NCBI RefSeq assembly: GCF_024166365.1
Contig: NC_064822.1
Location: forward strand, 108,868,823 to 108,932,822
From: Elephas maximus indicus
Taxonomy: Eukaryota; Chordata; Mammalia; Proboscidea; Elephantidae
DNA length: 64,000 bases
Reading direction: 5' to 3'
Each line of letters begins with the position of its first letter. The stretch's first letter is position 1. The notes below the pieces were generated by a model, which saw only the letters and a list, made by a program, of their open reading frames with translations, was not told the DNA's origin and ran no database searches. The position numbers were made by a program, and so were the translations under genes. Shown here piece after piece: positions 44,569 to 62,327 of the stretch.

Positions 44569-47500
44569 AATTTACCCTGATCTGATAGAAAGTGAAGTTT
44601 TTGTGTATGACTGTGTTCGAATGTGTGTTCGTGCCTGTATATATCTACACACGGATGAAACATTATATTTGAAATTGTTAGAAAGTAAATCAAATCCAGA
44701 TCAAATGCCTTTCAGGCCCATTACCTAGAAATCTATCTTAAAACCTGGGTATGTTCCTGAAGTCATTTCTTTGCTTATGCTAAATCAGCTGTAATTATGA
44801 ATGGGGGCTGTTCTACTGCACTTTTAAAAGAGGAAGCTGTTTTTGTGTTTGAAAGTGAAACCAGCATCCAGATCTATGGCAGAGTCCTAGTTCTTTTCAT
44901 AAGTCTTTTTGCCTTGGCTACAGATAGATGATGCTGTGATTCTATTATATATTTTATATAAAATCCATCTAAATTAGGGTTTGGATAAGTTTGTATTGTT
45001 GTTGTTTAACCTAATATAGAATAATTGTTAATATTCTCAGCAATAGTTCACTTCATTTGGTCCTTTCTCGCAGACTGAATCCTGTTTGCAATACTCAGGA
45101 ACTATTGCAAGGAGCTTTCCCCAGATCTAATTCATTAACGCTAAAGTAAAAGGCATGCATGCACAGCCACTATGAAACCCTCATTTCTCTACTGAAAGGT
45201 GGAATTCAGAACCTATTATTTTATGTCTGTAATCATGTACTTTGGCATCTTTTGGAGGAAAGGGCAGGATAACTCACAGGAGTGTGTAGTGTTTTGCTCT
45301 AGAGCATTTCAAGGAATGAAATCTCCAATATGAAATTATTGCATATAAACTAGCTTGATGCTGAGGACTGCAAGATTTTTGATGGTTAATTGATGATGTT
45401 GATTCTCTTTTGGATGGAAAGCTGCTGGTTTATCCTCAACCTACTTCATTAGCATTACTGTAAGTGAATTTATATTAAATTCTTCTTTCCGCTTTCCTTA
45501 TTCCCTTCTCACCAAGGAAGCTCCAGATTCAGTATCTTAGTTAGCCCCAAAACTGAAACAGCTTCTGCTTTTGTCTCCCAGCAGCAGTGAGCCACTGTCT
45601 TTTCCACAGGAAGTTAGGAGTTTACATTCCTTCAGTCAGGAGCTCATTACTGAAAATTCCCTTTCCCTGAATTTTTGGCCAGCAGAAATTAATGGAACTG
45701 ACAGGCATATTGATTCTGTTTTTTTTTTTTTATTAGTTTTTTTTAATGACCAAACCTTGCAGGGGTAGGTTACCCAGAGGAGTAGTAATATTAAGGCACT
45801 CATACACTTATCCTTTCAAGTTACCCATTCGTGCTCATCTGTTCATCACATTTGTCTCACTTTTAAACCAGAGCAGTAACAACCCATACCATCTTCCTTC
45901 AGGGGCCTCCCAGCTGGTATAGCTGTGGGTGCTGTGAAGATATGCAATTTAATGGATGTTTCTCAGCCTGGTTCAGAGTAAATAGAACCCTTGATCCCAG
46001 AAAGTATAGACTGAAGTGTGGGGTAAAGATTATGATTGGGGGAGGGTTGGAGACAAAAGCTGTAAATTACTATGGCTGATTTATTTCTACTATATACATA
46101 TATATATTTTTTGCTTTTGTATATCCTATATAGGAAACTAAGCATTGTATTTTTTTAACAAATCTGAGAAAGCACTATGAACTGCAGGTGTTCGACTTTC
46201 AGAATATATTTTGTATTGTTGATATCTTCACGTTATGTGAATACTGGAATTTGCAGATCTTTGCTAGGACGCAATAAATTTATATACTATTTGAGGGGTT
46301 CTTCTAGGGGTGCGCATCACGCCCCTGTTTGCTTTGGGGGAGCCCCGGTGCTACTTGCTTAAAGTTTTCATTCGATTGTAAGTATCTTGATGCCTTTTGG
46401 ACCTTGGGATCAGATCAAAAGATTTTTGGAAATTACATACCAAGGAAATGAGGATAGTGTAGCTGCCTGAAGTGAGGGTCCCTTTTTATAGCTCTGCTTC
46501 TCCTGTCTGAAGCTGGGTAGTCTTTTGCGGCTGGGAGGAGAATCCTGAAATCTCAGAGTTTCATCTCCCTTAGAAGAGAGCCAGTAACTGTGTGCAAGGA
46601 TGAAAGGTAGAAGCAGTAGCTTTGGGGAAAGGGAGGGAGGAGGATATGGCACTTCTCCAACCCCGGAAAACATTGCTTTTGAAATCTGCTGATAAAATAT
46701 GGGCAGGTTATTACTTTTGTTTGGGAGCCTGTGCTCTCTCTGGTGCCTCTCTTGGCTCTACTCCTGGGGTACAGACCTCTTCTAGGAGGATGAGCAGACC
46801 AGCTTTGAGGTTGACCTGTTTCTTTTCTTTGTCTGCCTTCCCTAAACACCAGTCCCCAGGAAGACGGTAAGCAGCCCTAAGCTTAAATTCCTACTCCCTC
46901 TTCCAGATTTGGCTCACTTGCCTCAGATTGAAGGCTGGGAAAGGAAAAGAAGGGAGTCCTTGGCTTCATTTCTCCCTACATCTTCTCCAGTCTGACTTCC
47001 CCAAACCCAAAAAGATTTCCTTCTCAATGTTCATTTGAGAGAAATGAGTATTTTGTTCCATTTTACCCTTTCCTCATCATCGAACAGTCCCGGCCTTCCT
47101 TGTCTCTGCTAAGGAAACAGATACGATGATCTGTCCCGCAGCTCCCCTAAGTTCCAGCTCAGTATTGGAAAAACGGGGTTAGGTTGGGGCTTCAGGTAAT
47201 GAGGACTTTGTTGCTACCTCTCCTGGGGTGTGTGTTTTCCTATATTTCACCTTCAGGAATTACACTGTGCCTTCACCTGGGGGATGGGCTTCCTCCACTT
47301 TGTCGGCAACTGCCCTTGAACGGTGTGGACAAGGGCAGGCCTTCATATTTCTGCTTACCCTTTTCTCCCAATGGCATCCATAGCCTTCACCAGAATCTAG
47401 GGCATATAGACTTTGGGGAAAATATGCTGAGATTGACTGAGAATACCCCTTCTACACATACCCATGGCAGCTGCCCTAGGGCCTGCTTCCTCTTCCCTCC

Positions 47501-47953
47501 TCTGTCATCCTCTGGGGGAAGGGGCGGTGCTCCAATCTCTGGTGCCTAAAACAAGTTTATTTCTCTCTTAACACTGGCAATAACCAGTCTCCATACCACT
47601 GTTGCCTTTTTAAACCTCTTAATAATCTCATGCTGTGTTTGTTGTTGGTTCCAATCTGATTATCACCAGGGCTGTGTGGGGAAATACTTTTAAATGCACT
47701 CTCATCTTTCTTGGGCTTTTTTTTTTTTCTCTCTCTTTTCCTTGGTCTTGTGTATGTATGAAGCTAATCTCTTGTCTTTCAGTTTCTTCCTGCTCTCTTA
47801 TATCTTCCTGTCTTGTCTCCCCCCCTACCTTTTTTCTCTGGGTGTTTTGGGGCTCTCTCTCTCTTTTTTTTTTTTTTTTTTGCCTTTTTGTACAAAGATT
47901 AGTTTCAATGTAGTCTGTAGCTTCTTTGTAAACCAATTAAAAAAAAGTTTTTT

Positions 47954-47959
47954 AATAAA
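47954..47959 (+). terminator. Distal polyadenylation signal of SP1
   Basis: AATAAA is followed within about 15-35 bases by the GT-rich string CTGGTGTGTTGAGGGTTGGG, a typical downstream element. Transposon-derived DNA begins shortly afterwards. Confidence 0.75.
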
Positions 47960-48189
47960 AAGCCATGTCTCTGGTGTGTTGAGGGTTGGGAATGGGGGAA
48001 AGAATATGGTTATTATAACTTCAAATTCGGAAACCAACAAAGGTTTCCAGCTACAATATGTTGTGCTTCCATACATGTTAATCAGTGCAGCTGTACCACA
48101 CTTACCAGGTAAGCAATCCCACGGCCAGGTTAGTGTGTCACAACTTCATAGAAATGTGGAGGACCAAGAGGATGGAGGCAGCCCCAACT

Positions 48190-49010
48190 TTTTTTAATAA
48201 ACTTTTTTTTAAACAAATTTGGGGATAATTTTAGATTTATAGAAAAGTTGCAAAAATTGTACAGAGAGTTTTCATATACCCCTCACTCAGTTTCCGCTAT
48301 TGTTAACATTAGCATGGTACATGTGTCAAAACTAAGAAGCTGACATTGGTACATTAGCTCAACTCCAGACTTTATTTGGGTTTCACCAGTTTTTACAATG
48401 ATGTTACCCCAGTCTGGTCTGTGACGTTTCTCTTGTTTTTCATGACCTTGACAGTCTTGAGGAGTATTGCCCATGTGTCTTTTAGACTATCCCCTACTCT
48501 GGGTTTGTCTAATGTTTTTCTCGTAAGACTGAGCTTATGGGTTTTTGGAAAGAATACCAGAGAGGTGAGGTGCCCTCTCATCATAATGTATCAGGGGTAT
48601 GTGATATTCACATGACATCGGTGATGATAACCTTCATTGCTTGGTTAAGGTAGTGTTGCCAGGTCTCCCCACTGTAAGTTAATGATTTTTTTCTCCCTGC
48701 TCTATTCTTAGGGAGCAAATCAGTAAATCTCGCCCAGCCTCAATGGGGTTGGGGTAGGGGTACTAAGCTTTACTTCCTGGAGAGGGTAATGTATACATAT
48801 CCAGAATTCTGTAAGGAAGATTCGTCTGTTTATTCAATCATTTATATTAGCATGAATTCATGTACATTTATTTTATACTTTGGGTTATAATCCGTTACTA
48901 TGTTATTGCTCACATTGTCCCAGCTTTGGCCATTGGGTTGGCTCCTATGTCCCTTTGACATGTCCCTATTCTTTTGCTTTTTGGGCTTTTTCTTGCTTTC
49001 TGATACACAA
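48190..49010 (-). repeat. Old L1 3' UTR
   Basis: agttgcaaaaattgtacaga, ctattgttaacattagcatg, ttcatgaccttgacagtctt and gctttggccattgggttggc follow the antisense 3' UTR of old L1 subfamilies over about 800 bases. Confidence 0.8.
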
Positions 49011-49429
49011 GATGCTTTAGGCTTATAAATTCCTGCACCAACCCTAGAATAAGCCTTTTTCGTTTTTTTTTTTATTTTTACAAGGGGCCTTGGTATGTAC
49101 ATTCAGTTAATACAAACCAGCATTTAACATGATTTAATCTGGACTGTGTCCCCTCTGAAATTGAAATTGAAGTTCCTGATAGCCTTTCCAATTTCCCATC
49201 AGGCTATGGCTTTCCCTTTCTACCCATCAAAGAATCCTTGGCCAGTTTATACTATGGTTAAAAAAGGCAGCTCTGCCACTAAGTACTTAATAGTTTGGTG
49301 AGTGAGACAGATAGCATTAATTGCGGGCTTCCCAACCCTGACCCCATTCTCCGCAGATGACTTGCCTCTTTCTCAATGGAGAAAATGGAAGCATGAATTT
49401 CCTTAAACGTCTTCATTTTACTACAAAAG

Positions 49430-49556
49430 GAAACCCTGGTAGCGTAGTGATTAAGTGCTACGGGTCGGCAGTTTGAATCCTCCAAACTCTGGGGCAGTTC
49501 TACTCTGTCCTATAGGGTCGCTATGAGTCAGAATTGACTCGACGGCACTGGGTTTT
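49430..49556 (+). repeat. AfroSINE, internally shortened
   Basis: Head GAAACCCTGGTAGCGTAGTG and tail GCTATGAGTCAGAATTGACT are present, while two small deletions remove part of the box region. CTACAAA occurs just before the head and just after the tail. Confidence 0.88.
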
Positions 49557-50145
49557 TCCTACAAACATATGTACAGTCACAAGTCTACACGGCCCCTCTC
49601 CTTTTTTTTTTTTTTTTTTCTTTTCCTAGGAGAGAAATATTCTTTTGCAGGGCCCCTCCTGCCGCTTGGCTATCAACCCCATTTTATTTGACTTCCTTTT
49701 GTTCTTTGTTTCACTGATATTTTCACCTTGTATCTTCAGTCTCTCCATTTGGTTCTCTTTTGTCAGCCCGCAAGCATAGTTAAATCACTCCCCGACCCTG
49801 TTTTGAAAAAACTTTTCTGCTTCCTCTTCAAGCTACTGATTTAATTCTATTTCCAAAATTACTGAAAGTAGTTTACACTCTTTCTTTCTTTCTTTGTTCA
49901 GCCCTCAGGCCACTGCATACTTTGTTCAGTACCCATCATATACCAACATTTTTCTCATACATATCATAACCTGGCAGCCAGGTCCAGTGATCTGGGTCTT
50001 TGGCCTCTTAGACTTCTCTGCAACAATGTACCACTGTTTACAACCCCATCTTAAAGCTTTCTTCCCATAGAATGTGAAACTGATACTCACCTGGTTCTGT
50101 TTTTCTGAATATTCTTTTTATTCTTTATGTTGTGTGTGTCAAGTC
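49557..50145. other. Intergenic, no recognised feature
   Basis: T/C-rich sequence. It may be very old LINE or LTR material, but nothing is diagnostic. Confidence 0.45.
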
Positions 50146-50570
50146 AATTCTGGTTCACAGCGACCCAAGGTGACAAAAGTAGAACTGCTTCATAGGATTT
50201 CCTAGGCTATAATCTTTATGGAAGAAACCCTGGTGGTACAGTGGTTAAGCACAGGACTGCTAACCAAAAGGTCAGCAGTTCGGATCCACCAGCCGCTCTG
50301 CTGGAAAGGTGTGGCAGTCTGCTACCTTAATAATTTACAGCCTGGAAACTGTATGGGCCAGTTCCACTCTGGCCTATCCTGTGGCCGTTGAATGGATTCA
50401 TTGTAAGTTGGAATCGACTTGATGACAATGGGTTTTTTGGGGGGTTTTAATCTTTACAGGTGCAGGGAGCAGATCTCCAGGTCTTTTCTCCTGCAGAGAG
50501 GCTGGTGGGTTTGAACCACCAGACCTTTTGGTTAGTGTTTAATCTTTACCACCATGAGATTCTCCTTCTT
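50146..50570 (-). repeat. AfroSINE (minus strand) split by another AfroSINE
   Basis: The tail half lies at about 50146-50218 (gtcaagtcaattctggttca) and the rest at about 50457-50570 (ggtgggtttgaaccaccaga, aaccagaccttttgg). The two parts join at the duplicated TAATCTTTA. Confidence 0.85.
50219..50447 (+). repeat. AfroSINE, long form, nested
   Basis: A complete long-form copy: head CCCTGGTGGTACAGTGGTTA, central segment GTGTGGCAGTCTGCTACCTT and tail GTAAGTTGGAATCGACTTGA. TAATCTTTA flanks it at 50210-50218 and 50448-50456. Confidence 0.93.
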
Positions 50571-50619
50571 AAAATTTTTTTTTTTTTTTTTTTTTTACTT
50601 CTAATTGTCCCTTGAACGT

Positions 50620-51620
50620 CGGTGTTCCTTGTCTTTCACCCTTTCCTTTACCTTTCTCACCCTTAAACAAGTCCCACCCACTCTTTAGCTATTTATATAC
50701 ATGTTGGGTACTCCTAAATCCTAAAGCCCTAACTTTTCTCTTGACCTGAAACCTGCCGACTGGACTTCTTCATTTGAATGTCCTACAGATAATTCAGACT
50801 CAACATGTGAAAAGAGGAAATAACCCTTATGTTCCCTATCTCCCTTGAAAGCATTACCTTCCCTTGATCACTCATACTTGAAACCTCAAAGTCATCTTTT
50901 ACTTCTCTCACATTTGATTACCAAATCCTGACAATTCTACCTAGACAATGTATCTCAAAATTTTCCCTTTTAATTTTTATTTTCACTGTCCAGTAGTCTA
51001 GTACTCACCTTGGTTACTGCTCAGGTCTTAGGTCTTGTAATTAATTTCCCTGTTTTTAGTCTTCCTGAGCTCCAGTCATCCACCTTCCACATTGCCACCA
51101 GGCCTCTGCTTAAACTTTACTTTTAGGAAAAGGCTGAACTCCTTGATACAGAATTGAAGGCCTTTCCAATCTGATTCCAGTCTACCCTTCTAAGGTGATT
51201 TTCTGCCTTATATACCCGATCTCTCCTGCTCACTGTCCCCTCTTCAGCACCCCCACCAAACTATACACACATGCACACACTTTGTGTTCACCACCCTGCT
51301 TCTGTCTAAAATAACCACCTTTCTCTTGTTACATCATTGTTTACCTGTGAGACATGATTTAAATATCCCTTTCTTTATGAAACCCTCTGGGCATATTTCT
51401 TCCCTTTTTTTTATGCCCTAGGCAGAATTAGCTTATTTCATCTTTCTGCTTGTATATTTCATTGCTCATACCCCTAGTATGACACAGAATATTCTGGTTG
51501 CTTATTGATATACCTGCCTGCCTTTCTCAACCATGAGCTATGGGCAGGGATCACAGCTCTATCTTTGTACGGGCAGGACCTAATTAAGTACCTTTTTAAG
51601 ACTGGGACCTACTAGATACT
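50620..51620 (-). repeat. Degenerate L2/CR1-type LINE sequence
   Basis: ctccagtcatccaccttcca, aggcctttccaatctgattc and aaccctctgggcatatttc are in the order of antisense L2-type sequence. Divergence is high and family assignment is uncertain. Confidence 0.45.
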
Positions 51621-51714
51621 TGCTGAATTGAATGAATAGCCAGCTCACTGTATCCCTGTAGTCAGTGGGGTCAAAGGTAAATTATTGGGCCATTGCAGGC
51701 TTGAATTGGGGAAC

Positions 51715-51900
51715 CCTAATGAAAATTCCTGGGTGGTGCAAAAGGTTGACTTGCTCAGCTGCTAACACGAAGGTTGGAGATTCAAGTTCACCCAGAGGCA
51801 CCTGGGATCTACTTCCAAAAAATCAGCCGTTGAAAACCCTGTGGAACACAGTTCTCTGACACACATGGGGTCACCATGAGTCAGAATTGACAGCAACTGT
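51715..51900 (+). repeat. Older AfroSINE-related SINE
   Basis: It shares the tRNA-like head and the terminal CATGAGTCAGAATTGAC block with AfroSINE. The middle differs (gcacctgggatctacttcc, then aaaatcagccgttgaaaacc). The copy at 58072-58225 has the same design. Confidence 0.7.
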
Positions 51901-53004
51901 TAATGAAGTTCCTTGTGTATGTGGAATCCAGGAAGCCTTTACTCTTCCCTTGAGGTCATTTCTCTGGACCTTCCTAATCCCTCAGCTTTCAGGTTCTTTC
52001 TCTATCACCATCTTAATTTTAAGTCCTGATCACCCAGAGCAGGTGTAGTTCCCATAAACTTGGAGGGAATGTCTGTCTTTGAGAAGGGTAATTATCTAAG
52101 GCCATGGGGTACGGAGACTTACTTCCTGCCTCTTATCCCTGCTCCCACTCTGAGGAGATAAAGTCTCCTGAGATACTCCAGACATAAGAAGCTATTTATC
52201 CTTCCATTCCTCCTCCTTGTCCCCCAGACCTATCTGATCTGAGAGCTGGTAAAGGAAGATGATGCCAGAAGTAAGAATAACATTCCACCGTCCTGTCAGG
52301 GCCCTGCAGACTCCTGGAGGGGCTGACAGAAAGATAGGCAGTAGTCCACTTGCCCCTAGCTCTGGTCATTCCTCCAGCTTCTGCTTCACAACTATTGTAG
52401 CTTTTGCCCTCTCTTTTCATCCAGGCTACCCCAGGAGAAAGGTCCTAGAATTAAAGTTAGTACTCAGACCCTCATGCCTGGTCCAAACTAGTTAATTCCC
52501 AGAAAGGGTTCCCAGGCAGCCACCAGGGGGACAGAAGGCTAGGAGAAAAAAAAAAATTTAGCAGGGAACTAATTCCCTCTGACCCTAATTCTCATGGAAC
52601 CCAGCTGCTCACAGGTGTGGAAATAATTACCTATTACGTTGCTTCTTAACGCCAGGGAAGAGCCAGACGGAGCTGGACTTCGGTTGCTGCGTTGTGACAC
52701 AAGCCATAGACCTCTCCTTCCATCTCCCTGCTGACATCCCTTCACATTTTATAGCTTCTGCAACTTAGGGAGGTGTAGGATGTGTGTTATTCATCACTGG
52801 AGGCGTCCTCTGCCCCCTCACCACAGCCTGAATTTCTCCTATGTCTGCTGACCTCTGGTGGTGGTAGTTTGAACTATATCCTCTTTTCCTAGTTAGTGGG
52901 CTGCTGGCAGGTAGTGTGGTGTATATTTTCTCCACAATCCAAAGTCAAATATTCAAGTATTAAATGCATTTTGATTGCTGAATTTTGTTATTTGTTTTTA
53001 GGCA
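51901..53004. other. Intergenic, repeat-poor segment between SP1 and AMHR2
   Basis: About 1.1 kb without a clear transposon, containing a CTCF-like motif at 52520-52533. No exon is supported. Confidence 0.55.
52520..52533 (+). promoter_or_regulatory. CTCF-like motif
   Basis: CCACCAGGGGGACA, in the context GGCAGCCACCAGGGGGACAG, matches the CTCF core except for one position. It lies between a ubiquitous gene and a gonad-restricted gene, where a boundary would be sensible. Binding is not shown by sequence alone. Confidence 0.45.
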
Positions 53005-53410
53005 GGATGATATAATGCAAAGAGCAGAGCCTGGGCTTTGGAGTCAGACTGTTGTTTTTGTGTGCCATCAAATCAGTTCTGACTCATGGCAATGCTATAG
53101 GGCAGAGTAACCTGCCCCAAAGGGTTTCCTTGGCTGAAATCTTTATGGCATCAGATCGCCAGGTCTTTTCTCCTGCTTAGAGGCTGGTGGGTTCGAACTG
53201 CTGACCTTTAGGGCTCCTGGAGTCAGACTTATCTAGGTTCAAATCCCAGCTCTATTTTCTAGCAGAGTGACTTTGGGCAGGTTACCTAAACTCAGCGTTT
53301 TCACCTATGTAGTGAAGATAATGAACATCTCAGTGGGAGAATTAGATGAGGTGATTGTAAAATGCATAGCACTAGCTGTTCCTAGTATGCAGTAGGTGCT
53401 CAGTAAAAAA
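53005..53410 (+). repeat. MIR, split by a minus-strand AfroSINE
   Basis: The left part is gcagagcctgggctttggag and the right part is aggttcaaatcccagctcta through agcagagtgactttgggcag to gcagtaggtgctcagtaaa. Together they form a long MIR. Confidence 0.8.
53051..53218 (-). repeat. AfroSINE, long form, inserted in the MIR
   Basis: The antisense tail gccatcaaatcagttctgac and the box region ggtgggttcgaactgctgac are clear. GGAGTCAGACT flanks the insert at 53040-53050 and 53219-53229. The 5' head is shortened. Confidence 0.88.
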
Positions 53411-53603
53411 AAAAAAAGTTTACCTCTTCAATAATGGTGATTTGTTCAGTGTGTGACTCGATGTGATTTTTTTGTATTGTGGTAAAATACGCATAATATA
53501 AAATTTACCTTCATAACCATTCTCAGTGTGATTTTTAAACTCTGAGAAGTTTTATATAAATGCTTCCTGATTCTGAGTTTGGAAAGTGAGGTCAATTCTA
53601 ATT

Positions 53604-54385
53604 GTTGTTAGGTGCTGCTGAGTTGGTTCTGACTCATAGCGACCCTATCTACAACAGAACGAAACACTGCCCAGTCTTGGCACCATTCTCATGATTGTTG
53701 CTATTTTGAGCCCATTGTTGCAGCCACTGTGTCAATCCATCTCGTTGAGGGTCTTCCTCATTTTCAGTGACCCTCTACTTTAGCAAGCATGATGTCCTTC
53801 CCCAGGGACTGGGCCCTCCTGATAACTTGTCCAAAGTACGTGAGACGAAGTCTCTCCATCCTTGCTTCTAAGGAGCATTCTGGCTGTACTTCTTCCAAGA
53901 CAGTTTTGTTCATTCTTCTCGCAGTCCATGGTATATTCAATATTGTTTGCCAACCCAATAATTCAAAGACATCAATTCTTCTTCGGTCTTCTTATTCATT
54001 GTTCAGCTTTCACGTGCATATGAAGTGATTGAAAATACCATGGCTTGGGGCCATGGTCCTCAAAGTGACGTCTTTGCTTTTTAGCTTTAAAGAGGTCCTA
54101 TGAGTCGAAATTGACTCGACGGCAATGGGTTTGTTTTTTTTTGTTTGTTTGTAACAGATTTGCCCATTTGATTTCTTGACTGCTGCTTCCATGGGTGTTG
54201 ATTGTGGATCCAAGTAAAATGAAATCCTTGACAACGTCAATATTTTCTGTGTTTATCATGATGTTCTTAATGGTCCAGTTGTGAGGATTTTTGTTTTCTT
54301 TATATTGAGGTGTAATCCATACTGTGAAGAGGATTTGAAGCACTTACTGATGAAGATCAAAGACTACAGCCTTCAGTATGGATTA
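53604..54385 (-). repeat. RTE LINE insertion with inverted 5' end (twin priming)
   Basis: The main part reads on the minus strand and encodes the RTE C-terminal region ([20 protein letters not shown]). At about 54324 it switches to plus-strand RTE sequence up to 54385. CAATTCTAATT flanks the whole unit at 53593-53603 and 54386-54396. A short AfroSINE tail piece (54098-54135) replaces part of the body. Confidence 0.9.
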
Positions 54386-54396
54386 CAATTCTAATT

Positions 54397-54888
54397 ATGT
54401 GCTGTGAAGGCCCTTCTGGCTGTGTGCCTCCCTCTGGGGACTGCAGACCTAAGCCCTGAAAACATAAATTAGAAAGGATCTTGGGTACTGCTGAGTGGAT
54501 TTGAGCACTGGTGCATACTTAGGTTTCCAGCCTGAGAAGGGCTGACAGAGACCAGCACCTTCTTCCAGGGTCATCAAAGGGCAGAGGTTTGAACTCAGGC
54601 ATCACTGGGTTCTCAGCTTGGCCCCCTCCTCTAGCTATTCAGAGAAAAGAAGAGGTAGCTGAAGAGGCTGGAGGTTATGAGATTGGTTCTCTGCTCCTCC
54701 CTTTTCTTCCCTGTTATCCCCCACAACCACCCTCTCCTCCACAGCAGCCGTCTCCCCCACAGAAACTAGGATAGGAGCAAGGGAGGCGGAGTTGGGGACT
54801 GAGGGGTGGAAAAGCCCACAGTGCCCAGTATCTGAAGGAAACTCTGGAGGAGGGCAGCTGTTCTCCTCCTGCTGCCATTTTCAGCAAG
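54397..54888 (+). promoter_or_regulatory. AMHR2: AMHR2 proximal 5' region and 5' UTR
   Basis: About 490 repeat-free bases upstream of the start codon. There is no convincing TATA box. A GAGCAAGGGA sequence near 54775 only weakly resembles an NR5A1 (SF-1) site, the factor known to act on AMHR2. The transcription start was not located; human AMHR2 has a short 5' UTR. Confidence 0.45.
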
Positions 54889-61549
<6,661 letters not shown>

Positions 61550-61915
61550 GAGGCCCACCCCTGCCCAGAGTGCTGTCCACACAGCCGCCTACCTCTCTGC
61601 CCAGAAGACTGTCCCTCAACTCCTGCCCTCTGTTATGCTCCCTTGTAGGTCTCACCTGAGAGTCTGCCACTGCAGCATTCAACAAGGCCCTCTTCCAGGA
61701 ATCCTTAACCTGCCTGTACCATGTCTCATGTGTAAATATGCAGTTTACATGTAACCTATGTACACGCAGACATAAATGTGGTGATCGTATGCCCGTCTGG
61801 TTTCCCACTTGCTGATCCTTAGACCCTTCTGTGGGCATCCAGTCCACTGCAGTCCTGGCCGGTGACTGAGGGTAGGTGTGTGCAAGAAAGAATTAAAGTC
61901 AACTTTCCTGACTCC
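61550..61915 (+). other. AMHR2: AMHR2 3' UTR containing the former C-terminal tail
   Basis: The first ~185 bases still resemble the coding tail of other mammals. In the old frame a LCPEDC motif is readable, followed by two apparent one-base shifts. The remainder is an ordinary short 3' UTR. Confidence 0.8.
61892..61897 (+). terminator. AMHR2 polyadenylation signal (ATTAAA)
   Basis: ATTAAA in GAATTAAAGTCAACTTTCC, the common variant signal, about 345 bases past the stop. TG-rich sequence follows. Confidence 0.7.
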
Positions 61916-62327
61916 ATGTGCTGGGGCCTTCCTCTGTTCCTGTGATCCTGGGCTCCTCATGTCCCTCCTGCTTTTTCTTCACCAGAACCATTTATTTGCT
62001 GGGATCTCATGCTGGGAACTGGGGAAAGATGAAATAATAAAATGAAATTGCTACCCTGAAGGTACTCAGAAACCTGCAACTCACTTTGTTGAGGTTCTGT
62101 CCAGTGTCCTGGGAGTAACAGGAGAGGCACATTCTAGACTTGAATGGGTCAAGGAGGGCCTCACAGAGCACAGGATGCTTGAGCTGAGTGTTTAATGAGC
62201 CGAAGTTTTACAGAGCATGTGGGGGCAGTAGGGCATTCCTGGCCCAGTGAGGTGTTATATCACCTGGTGGGTTAAGAAACCACAAGTAATCTTGATGGCA
62301 AAAGTGTAGGGTATGTGATGGGGGGTG
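61916..62327. other. Downstream intergenic with weak L2-like sequence
   Basis: No gene. gttctgtccagtgtcctggg and gggcctcacagagcacagga suggest an L2 fragment. Confidence 0.45.

Larger units (their letters stand above)
42807..47980 (+). other. SP1: SP1 3' UTR
   Basis: About 5.2 kb of sequence without recognisable transposons, in contrast with intron 3 and the intergenic DNA. Human SP1 mRNA has a 3' UTR of similar size. AATAAA hexamers at 43826, 44563, 46273 and 47954 offer several ends. An (AT)n tract lies at about 43215-43262. The distal limit is inferred from the last signal and the GT-rich sequence after it. Confidence 0.8.
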
